The position numbers and the translations under genes were made by a program. From NCBI GenBank assembly GCA_017353855.1, contig JAFMSA010000359.1:1-5148 (forward strand): a DNA stretch of 5,148 nucleotides, given 5' to 3'. The notes beneath the pieces are model-generated. The model did no database searches. It worked only from the letters and a program-made list of their open reading frames with translations, and was not told where the DNA came from. Below are positions 1 through 4,989 of this stretch, one piece after another (the first letter of the stretch is position 1; every line of letters starts with the position of its first letter). Source of the stretch: Alphaproteobacteria bacterium. Lineage in GTDB: Bacteria > Pseudomonadota > Alphaproteobacteria > ATCC43930 > CGMCC-115725.

Positions 1-20
1 GCGCAGCATCTGGCCGGGGC

Positions 21-764
21 CTATTGAGCAATATAGCCGCCGTCGATCACCAGTTCGGCCCCGGTAACGAACGACGCCTCGTCGGACGCCAGGAATAAAA
101 CGCCGTATGCAACTTCGATGGGCTCGCCAAGGCGGCGCAGCGGGGTCAGGGCGATCTTGTCCGCGCGCTCGCTGGCGTTGGTCGCGTTGAGCATCGGCGG
201 CATATACCCGGGATGCACCGAATTAACTCGGATGCCGAGCGGCCCATACCGCACGGCCGCTGATTTGGTATAGATCCGGACTGCGCCCTTCGAGGCGCTG
301 TACGCCGGATGGCCGCTCGGGCCGCCGACAAAACCCATGATCGAGCTGATGTTGACGATCGAGCCGCCGCCGGTTTTCGCCATCTGTTCGGCCGCCAGCT
401 TAGTTCCGAGGAACACGCTGGTCTGGTTCACCGCGATGATCCGGTCCCAGCCGTCGACGGCGTCGGGGTCGCCGACCGCGCTGCCGGAAATTCCGGCATT
501 GTTTACCAGTATGTCGAGCCGGCCAAAGGTCTCCAGCGTTTTGCCGATCAGCGCACGCCATCCGGGTTCGCGGGTAACGTCGATCGTCGCTGCGATGGCG
601 GAGCCATTTGCCGCGCGGATCGAGGCGGCGACCGCTTCGGCCTGATCGCCCAGAATATCGGCGACTACGACCTCAGCGCCCTCGTTGGCGAAAAGCCTCG
701 CCTCGGCCTCGCCCATCCCATGTGCGCCGCCTGTAACGATCGCGACTTTGCCGTTGAGTCGCAT
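21..764 (-). CDS. SDR-family NAD(P)-dependent oxidoreductase (cyclopentanol dehydrogenase-like)
   Basis: This is a complete 247-residue classical short-chain dehydrogenase, the normal family length. It is expected to be a soluble cytoplasmic enzyme that oxidises a secondary alcohol or reduces a ketone with NAD(P). Visible in order: the cofactor loop TGGAHGMG (residues 11-18); an Asp at the end of the second strand (VVVAD, D36), which in this family favours NAD over NADP; NNAG (88-91); Asn113; catalytic Ser141 in NISS; the YSASK block with Tyr155 and Lys159; PG at 185-186; and a C-terminal DGG. The Ser-to-Tyr spacing is one residue longer than usual. The ATG at 762-764 is preceded by GGGAGG at a normal distance. 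The overall pattern (SVHPG, FLASDEASFVTGAELVIDGG) recalls cyclopentanol and hydroxysteroid dehydrogenases, but the substrate cannot be read from sequence. It is transcribed away from the NHL remnant and the MDR gene, and a decayed relative lies at 2872-3240. Confidence 0.95.
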   Translation of the reverse strand: MRLNGKVAIVTGGAHGMGEAEARLFANEGAEVVVADILGDQAEAVAASIRAANGSAIAATIDVTREPGWRALIGKTLETFGRLDILVNNAGISGSAVGDPDAVDGWDRIIAVNQTSVFLGTKLAAEQMAKTGGGSIVNISSIMGFVGGPSGHPAYSASKGAVRIYTKSAAVRYGPLGIRVNSVHPGYMPPMLNATNASERADKIALTPLRRLGEPIEVAYGVLFLASDEASFVTGAELVIDGGYIAQ

Positions 765-768
765 GCGT

Positions 769-776
769 CCCTCCCC
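769..776 (-). promoter_or_regulatory. Ribosome binding site of the SDR gene
   Basis: Read on the minus strand this is GGGGAGGG, a strong Shine-Dalgarno sequence a few bases before the ATG at 762-764. It supports that start. No other in-frame start with a better site is seen upstream. Confidence 0.75.
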
Positions 777-838
777 GGTTCTCGCTCTATAGTGACGGAG
801 CCTGACGCCGGAAAGCTAGCACTAGAGAGAGTGCTTCG
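777..838. promoter_or_regulatory. Divergent intergenic region with small inverted repeat
   Basis: This short gap separates the SDR gene (minus) from the remains of the NHL-repeat gene (plus), so it should carry promoters in both directions, or did when both genes worked. A perfect 6-bp inverted repeat, AGCACT (818-823) and AGTGCT (830-835) around AGAGAG, could be an operator half-site pair or simply chance. A TATAG word near 789-793 could be part of a -10 box, but no convincing -35/-10 pair is visible. The promoter role is inferred from layout only. Confidence 0.3.
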
Positions 839-1637
839 ACGATTGGCGCAAGCAGCGACTTCAAATTCGCGTCAACACCGGTTGGGCGCAGCTGCCCAAC
901 TGATGGTCGTTCAAGCAGGTCGGCGGGGGTCGGGGTCGACAGCAAAGAGGCAACGTCCACTTCTTCAACCGCGGCGAGCATGCGATGATGGTGATCGATT
1001 CGCGAGGGCAACTTCCCGCGCTTGTGGGGTGAAGGGCAGTACCCGCGAGCAGATGGCGTTCACATGGCCCCCGACGACACAATGTTTCTGATCGACGATG
1101 GCGGTCGTTTCGTCCCCAAGGTCACGCTCGACGGCAAGGTGCTCGAATTCGGGTGCCCGGAAAGAACTGTTCAGATCGCCGAGCGCCGCCACCGGCGAGG
1201 GGCGATTTCAATATCGTCCACAATATCTGCTGCGACGCCGATGGCTGGGTCTATGTCGCTGACCGCGAGGACCATCTGTGCCAGTGTTCGACGGCACCGG
1301 CAGGTTCGGAACGCAATGGCGGAGCTTACATCGTCCCTGCGGGATCCGCATGCCCTACGGCACAGGCCGATCTTCTATGTCGGTGAGATCGCTCCCGCGA
1401 CTCGCCGCGGTCAGCCGCGCATCCCCAACCCGGGCCCGGCAAGCTGATGGACCGCTCTGGCGATACGCCGGTGGCAACCGAGTCCGCAGGTTCCTCACGC
1501 CACATAGGCTTGCGGTGATTCCCGCGGCGATGTTTATGTCGGCGAAGTGTCATGGACCGGGCGGTTGCAAATCTTTCCCCGACACACCCCACCCGGCACG
1601 TATCCGCGGCCTGCAGAAATTCCAAAAGGTCGTGTAA
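831..1637 (+). pseudogene. Decayed NHL-repeat beta-propeller / peptidyl-amidating-lyase-like gene
   Basis: No single frame is open, but moving between frames gives a continuous match to the bacterial NHL-repeat family related to peptidyl-alpha-hydroxyglycine amidating lyase. Recognisable blocks in order: STIGASSDFKF (839-867); RVNTGWAQLPN, stop, WSFKQVGG (868-925, TGA at 901-903 probably from a Gly codon); VDSK (935-946); GNVHFFNRGEHAMMVIDS (949-1002); FPRLWGEGQYPRADGVHM and TLDGKVLEFG (to about 1155); DFNIVHNICCDADGWVYVADRED (to about 1275); PVFDGTGRFGTQWRSLHRPCG (1280-1345); IFYVGEIAPA (about 1373-1405); LTPHRLAV; DSRGDVYVGEVSWTGRLQIF (1517-1576); and finally RGLQKFQKVV ending at TAA 1635-1637. 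Between LEFG and DFNIVHN roughly 45 family residues are missing. The probable ATG has been lost: the reading begins near GCT-TCG-ACG (833-841). With about eight frame changes it cannot make a functional protein. It lies 37 bp before the MDR gene and was probably its operon partner. Confidence 0.85.
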
Positions 1638-1663
1638 AGGCTCACCAGGCTCACCAACCTTCA

Positions 1664-1669
1664 GGGAGG
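1664..1669 (+). promoter_or_regulatory. Ribosome binding site deciding the GTG start of the MDR gene
   Basis: GGGAGG lies 5 bases before the GTG at 1675-1677. It decides the start, because the upstream ATG at 1552 in the same frame lies inside the NHL remnant, has no such site, and would add 41 residues foreign to the MDR family. Confidence 0.75.
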
Positions 1670-1674
1670 CGACG

Positions 1675-2661
1675 GTGCGAGCGGTTTGGTACGACCAGCA
1701 GGGAGCGGCGGATGACGTTTTGGTCTGCGGCGAACTCCCGACCCCGGAAGCCGGGCACGGTGAGGTGCGGGTGAAGCTAGAGGCGTCCGGCGTCAACCCA
1801 TCGGACACCTACCGGCGCCGCGGGCCGCCGGCGATGGAATACCCGCGCGTTGTCGCTAACAGCGACGGCGCCGGGGTCGTCGACCAGGTCGGTCCCGGCG
1901 TGGACAACAGGTGGCTCGGCAAGCGGGTATGGCTCTACAACGGCCAGCGCAACGGCCGCTGGATGGGAACCGCCGCGGAGTACATCGCGCTTGCCGTCGA
2001 TCTGGTGACTGATCTCGCCGATCACGTGTCGTTCGCCGAAGGCGCGACCCTCGGAGTGCCGGCGATGACCGCGCATCGCGCGGTCTTTGTCGCGGGGCCG
2101 GTGCAGGGCAAGACACTGCTGGTTACGGGCGGCGCCGGGGCGGTCGGGCACTATGCGGTGCAGCTCGCCAGCTGGGCCGGGGCGACGGTCATCGCCACAG
2201 TCAGCTCCGCCGAGAAGGCTGCGCGGGCGCTTGCGGGCGGCGCCGCTTATGTCATCAACTACCGCACCGAGGACGTCGCCGCGCGCATCCTCGACATTAC
2301 CAACGGGGCCGGGGTCGATCACGTCGCCGAGGTCGATTTCGGCGGCAACCTCGCCGCGACGCTGCGCTGCCTCAGGGTCAATGGCAGCATCATGATTTAC
2401 GCCAGCAACGGCGACCGCGAGCCGAAGCTGCCGGTGCGCGAGGTGATGCAAAAGAACCTTGCCGTCTACGCGATGTCGCTAGCCGGAGTGCCGCATCCCG
2501 ACCGGAAGCGGGCGCAGACCGACATCGCCGCCTGGACCGCAACCCCGGGACGCATTCTATCGGTGGCTGCGTGCTTCTCGCTCTACGAAACCGCGGCGGC
2601 ACACAAGACCGTCGAGGCCGGCGGAAAGATCGGCACCGTCGTCGTCGAGCCGCAGCGCTGA
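1675..2661 (+). CDS. Zinc-independent MDR oxidoreductase (NADPH:quinone reductase / zeta-crystallin-like)
   Basis: With the GTG start this is 328 residues, the usual size for quinone-oxidoreductase-type medium-chain dehydrogenases. The N-terminal GroES-like domain (about 1-125) shows the SGVNPSDTYRRRG motif (38-50) and NSDGAGVV (62-69). The Rossmann domain (about 126-260) carries the nucleotide loop VTGGAGAVGHYAVQLA (150-165). The protein ends in the family pattern GGKIGTVVVEP. Only three cysteines are present (18, 232, 300), with no structural-zinc Cys cluster and no catalytic-zinc ligands, so it belongs to the zinc-free branch that reduces quinones or activated enones with NADPH in the cytoplasm. 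The true substrate is unknown. The N-terminus reads VRAVWYDQQGAADDVL, as expected for the family. It is the only intact gene on its strand from 831 to 3558. Transcription probably came through the NHL gene, whose stop is 37 bp upstream. The reading frame is clean, unlike its neighbours. Confidence 0.93.
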   Translation: MRAVWYDQQGAADDVLVCGELPTPEAGHGEVRVKLEASGVNPSDTYRRRGPPAMEYPRVVANSDGAGVVDQVGPGVDNRWLGKRVWLYNGQRNGRWMGTAAEYIALAVDLVTDLADHVSFAEGATLGVPAMTAHRAVFVAGPVQGKTLLVTGGAGAVGHYAVQLASWAGATVIATVSSAEKAARALAGGAAYVINYRTEDVAARILDITNGAGVDHVAEVDFGGNLAATLRCLRVNGSIMIYASNGDREPKLPVREVMQKNLAVYAMSLAGVPHPDRKRAQTDIAAWTATPGRILSVAACFSLYETAAAHKTVEAGGKIGTVVVEPQR

Positions 2662-2871
2662 GAAAAGAGAGGCCCGGGATGTTGACCAGCCATATGACCC
2701 AAATTCCTGCTCCCATTGCGTGAATTCGCAGCGGCCGAAGCCGCACTAGGCAAAGGAGAGCCCACGACGGGCGGGTCGCTAAGACCTCGCGACCAGCTGC
2801 TATCGGCGCGTGTCGCGTTGCATAGCGTGCTGACACCGTAACGCGTCGCTCTTAAGGCATTATAGGCTATC
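2662..2871. other. Non-coding gap after the MDR gene
   Basis: No coding pattern was found on either strand. One small hairpin, GCGGC-CGAA-GCCGC (2731-2744), lies about 70 bp after the MDR stop. It has a stable tetraloop but no following T-run, so it is at best a weak terminator. The stretch probably includes the site where the neighbouring SDR remnant lost its 3' half. Confidence 0.4.
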
Positions 2872-3240
2872 TGAGTTGACGATTGACCCGCCGCCGTTGG
2901 CGTCCATAGCCGGAACCGCGTGCTTGATGCCGAAGAACGTGCTGGTCGCGTTGACCGGCGTGATCCGATGACACGCTTTGGTGCTGTTACAAGCCTATTC
3001 GGCGCTACCGGAGATGCCGGCATTGCTGACCAGCACATCGAGTTTGCCGTTGTAGCGGCAACAACGGTGGCCCAGCTCTCCTCTTGGTCATATAAAGTGG
3101 CTCGAATCGCGAAGAGACGCCGGCCAGCTGCCGGGCTTCGCGCTCCAGCACATCGGCTATCACCACCTGGCGCTCGCGCGCGAACATGCGCGCCGTAGTC
3201 CCCCATCCCGGATGCCGCGTCGGAAGGGTAACTCGGTTTG
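2872..3240 (-). pseudogene. Truncated, frameshifted second SDR dehydrogenase gene
   Basis: Read on the minus strand in shifting frames this gives the N-terminal half of a classical SDR. Blocks from right to left: AASGMG of the cofactor loop (about 3204-3222); ARMFARERQVVIADVLEREARQLAG (about 3120-3195), which keeps the Asp after the second strand; EESWATVVAA (about 3056-3085); GKLDVLVSNAGISG (about 3011-3052), the NNAG motif with Ser for the first Asn; ITPVNATSTFFGIKHAVPAM (about 2909-2970); and GGGSIVN (about 2875-2895). The match stops there. The catalytic Ser-Tyr-Lys half, about 110 residues, is missing, and at least three frame changes interrupt the rest. No start codon can be assigned. 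It is homologous to the intact SDR at 21-764 but clearly diverged from it, so it is an older paralogue or a separately acquired gene rather than a recent copy. It cannot encode an active enzyme. Confidence 0.85.
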
Positions 3241-3498
3241 GGGCGCTCGATCGTTTGGTCGCGAAGTCGCCCGCGCCGGTATCGCTTCGACGGAGATGGA
3301 CGGGATTGCCTTTGGCGGCGACGCCGCAACAGGTGATGGGATGCCCCGGCAATGTCGATCGATATCACCAACTGGGCCCTATAGTGGGGCACCATCGACG
3401 GACTGAAGCGTCGCCAGACTTGACTGATCTTCTCGTAAGGGTAAAGGCTCGCCACAGTTGTTGCCCGCGTCAAACACGCGGTTTGGCCCGCTCAGTGC
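3241..3498 (+). other. Gene-free stretch with a weak thiolase-like trace
   Basis: No intact gene is visible. On the plus strand at about 3260-3345 the residues REVARAGIASTEMDGIAFGG recall the early conserved region of SCP2-type thiolases (an EAxxDAGI..xxIDGIA pattern), followed by a Gly-rich stretch. The match is short, lacks the active-site cysteine region and has no extension in other frames that I could trust. It could be a remnant of a thiolase divergent from the SDR remnant, or chance. Confidence 0.2.
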
Positions 3499-3510
3499 TT
3501 GGGTCGCACG

Positions 3511-3558
3511 TTGACAACCGCGGCGTTGCGAGCGCGAAACAGTACCTGGAGGAAATCG
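3511..3558 (+). promoter_or_regulatory. Upstream region of the SWIB gene: possible -35 and clear RBS
   Basis: TTGACA at 3511-3516 matches a sigma-70 -35 box, but the -10 at the right distance (around GCGAAA) is poor. GGAGG at 3548-3552 lies 6 bases before the ATG at 3559-3561 and is a convincing ribosome binding site. It selects this start over upstream in-frame alternatives such as TTG or GTG codons near 3499. Confidence 0.45.
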
Positions 3559-3840
3559 ATGCAGAGCAAAACTAGTAGCAAGAAGGCCCGCGGAGGTAGT
3601 GTGAGTGCCCTCCAAAAGCCGCTACAGCCGTCCGAGGAGCTGGGTGCGGTGATCGGATCGCGTCCCCTGTCCCGCGGGCAAGCAGTGAGCAAGATCTGGG
3701 ATTACATCCGCTCGCATAACCTGCAGAACCCGGAGAACCGCCGCGAGATACTTGCCGACGACAAGCTCCGCAAGGTCTTTGGTAAGGACAAGGTGACGAT
3801 GTTTGAAATGAACAAGCACCTCGCGCAGCATATGAGGTGA
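3559..3840 (+). CDS. SWIB/MDM2 (BAF60b-type) domain protein
   Basis: This is a 93-residue protein. A short Lys/Ser/Arg-rich head (residues 1-18, MQSKTSSKKARGG) is followed by one SWIB domain (about 19-92). Family signatures visible: LQKPLQPSEELGAVIG, then LSRGQAVSKIWDYIRSHNLQNPENRREI (37-64), then LADDKLRKVFGKDKVTMFEMNKHLAQHM (65-92). SWIB is the eukaryotic chromatin-remodelling and MDM2 fold. Small free-standing versions occur in Chlamydia and many proteobacteria, where their role is not well defined; the basic head suggests DNA binding or association (inference). The ATG has GGAGG 6 bases upstream and the frame is clean. It stands alone: degraded SDR/thiolase-like traces precede it and a dead recombinase starts about 65 bp after its stop. 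Its intactness amid decay implies it is under selection or arrived more recently. Confidence 0.92.
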   Translation: MQSKTSSKKARGGSVSALQKPLQPSEELGAVIGSRPLSRGQAVSKIWDYIRSHNLQNPENRREILADDKLRKVFGKDKVTMFEMNKHLAQHMR

Positions 3841-3904
3841 GAGGGCCGGCGAGACTCGGGCCGGAGCCGCGGCTGGTTACGCCGAGCATCGAGGCTCGAT
3901 CCGG

Positions 3905-4312
3905 ACGAAGACGAGCGGCGCGCGCCCCAAGGCCAAGTGCTGCTCGACACCATGCGCGCCCGGCGACAGTCTCGTCCTCAGCCGCATCGACCGCCCGGCG
4001 CGCTCGCTGACGGATCTCCAGGACCTCGGGCACGGACTCCAGGCCACGCGGCGTTCGCGCTGACGGCGACCAAGCAGCCGGTCAAGACGAGCACGGCGAC
4101 CGGCAAGGCGTTTCTCGACAATCTGCGCCGCGAACGCCAGCTCGAGGGCATCAGCGCCGCCAAGGCGCGGGGTGTCTACAGGGGCTGCAAACTGTCGATC
4201 GATGCAGCCTGAAGTGAAGTCTTGCGTCTGCGCGACGAGGAGAAGCTCTGGCCGGCGGCGATCGCGCGCCGGTTCGGTATTGGCATTGGGGCATTGGTAC
4301 CGCCTGCTCGCC
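3905..4312 (+). pseudogene. Decayed resolvase/invertase-type serine recombinase
   Basis: Blocks of the small serine recombinase family can be followed across frames: TKTSGARP (3908-3928); QVLLDTMR (3934-3957); GDSLVLSRIDRPARSLTDLQDL (3962-4027), which contains the conserved SRIDRxARS core, running to a TGA at 4061-4063; ALTATKQPVKTSTATGKAFLDNLRRERQLEGISAAKARGVYRG (about 4057-4188); SIDAA then TGA (4210-4212) and in the same frame VLRLRDEEKLWPAAIARRFGIG (4219-4284); and GHWYRLLA in another frame. The last two blocks are the helix-turn-helix DNA-binding end. Between FLD and NLRRER about ten residues usual in the family (the MLGVFAEFET region) are lost without a frame change. The N-terminal catalytic-serine segment is not recognisable. 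The gene is dead. It probably once served a Tn3-like or invertible element. Confidence 0.85.
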
Positions 4313-4396
4313 AGCAGGCGGCCGTCATGGCCAAGGGGGGTATCGATGTCGATCCAAGTCTGAGGTGCGCGGGCTTTATCCTCGCCGGTTCAACTG

Positions 4397-4757
4397 GGAC
4401 AGCGTGCCGCCCTCTACTGCCGGGTTTCGACCGCGGACCAGCCTTGCTCACGGCAGGAACGGGTAGCTCACCACATTGACGATCGCGCCGGCTATGGGGT
4501 GCTCGGCGTCTTCACGTAAACAGGGTCAGGGGGCGAGGCTCACGGTGCGGCCAAGGTCATCGCACCTCGCCCATTCACGCCGCATTGATGCGGTCCACCC
4601 CCACGCCGGGGACGCAGCACGCTGTTGCGCACTGAAGGAGTTGCAGGAGGCGCAGCGCCTGTAGGTGATCGCGATGGGCGGCTTGGCCTTCGATCTCACC
4701 ACCCCACGGGCGCATGATGGCGAGGAGCGAGCCGGGAAGTTCTTGGAATCGAGGTAG
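4397..4757 (+). pseudogene. Second decayed serine recombinase (N-terminal resolvase domain)
   Basis: This opens with GQRAALYCRVSTADQPCSRQ (4397-4456), the classic start of a serine recombinase with the catalytic Ser codon at 4427-4429, and continues RAGYGVLGVF to a TAA at 4517-4519. In other frames: TGSGGEAHGAAKVIA, HSRRIDAV (about 4572-4595), RRGRSTLLRT (4604-4633), LKELQEAQRL (4632-4661), a TAG at 4662-4664, then VIAMGGLAFDLTTP (4665-4706) and GRMMA (4708-4722). Traces of the following LAGxAEFER helix may persist to about 4757. An RWGRS motif, normally preceded by a VTELS-type strand, is visible but the strand itself is lost. No start codon precedes it. It is a different subgroup from the recombinase at 3905-4312, because both carry their own copy of the core domain. 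No C-terminal DNA-binding part is seen: the 23-bp repeat array begins just where it should be. Confidence 0.83.
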
Positions 4758-4770
4758 ATTATCAGGCCGT

Positions 4771-4862
4771 CCGACAGGCTGTCCCGATTCAAACCGGCTG
4801 GCAATTTCGGGTGAAACCGACAGGCTATTTCGGTCCCATGCGGCACCCCTTTCGGTACCGGT
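4771..4862. repeat. Four imperfect 23-bp tandem repeats
   Basis: Units begin at 4771, 4794, 4817 and 4840. Units 1 and 3 share CCGACAGGCT exactly. Units 2 and 3 share ATTTCGG at the same offset, and units 1 and 2 both end in AAA preceded by a similar TC/TG step. Unit 4 keeps TTTCGG one base early. The period is exactly 23 for the first three steps, about two helical turns, so equivalent positions face the same side of the DNA, as in arrays of binding sites. IS21-type elements carry such multiple repeats at their ends for the transposase; plasmid iterons are the other common explanation. A possible element tip is TGTCCC at 4780-4785. No transposase or Rep gene is in view, so the identity is open. 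Confidence 0.65.
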
Positions 4863-4884
4863 TTTGGCGAACCGCCGCTGCGGT

Positions 4885-4989
4885 TAGATGTTACGTTGCT
4901 CTGAGATGTCAAAGTAAGTTCGTTGTGATGAGTCTTGTGATTGTTGTATGCAGTTGTGATTGTGTGAATAATGGGATACGTTCGATCAC
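4885..4989. other. AT-richer gap with TTGTGAT repeats
   Basis: This stretch is clearly lower in GC than the rest of the window and rich in TTGTG words. TTGTGAT occurs at 4923-4929, 4935-4941 and 4954-4960, the last two extending to TTGTGATTGT. No gene is convincing on either strand. It lies just after the stop of the partial minus-strand gene and may be a 3' region, a mobile-element interior remnant or a regulatory site. Confidence 0.4.

Noticed and set aside
309..1091. Long plus-strand open frame of 260 residues over the SDR gene
   Set aside because: It is antisense to a clear SDR with all catalytic motifs. Its protein has no family pattern, and the length results from high-GC antisense openness.
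1552..1674. N-terminal extension of the MDR protein from the ATG at 1552
   Set aside because: This part overlaps the NHL remnant's last blocks and has no RBS. MDR homology starts at the GTG at 1675 with GGGAGG before it.
1777..2451. Minus-strand open frame of 224 residues across the MDR gene
   Set aside because: It mirrors the MDR coding frame, is rich in Arg/His/Asp as expected for antisense, and has no domain signature or RBS.
2583..3473. Minus-strand frame of 296 residues as one gene
   Set aside because: Only short pieces in this frame match SDR; neighbouring pieces of the same protein fall in other frames. It is a pseudogene crossing frames plus antisense of the MDR 3' end.
3845..3880. 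Terminator hairpin after the SWIB gene
   Set aside because: GGCCGG repeats and the AGCCGCGGCT palindrome are present, but the pairings have no usable loop and no T-run follows.
4771..4862. CRISPR array
   Set aside because: The 23-bp units are contiguous with no spacers between them and are too divergent. There are no cas genes.
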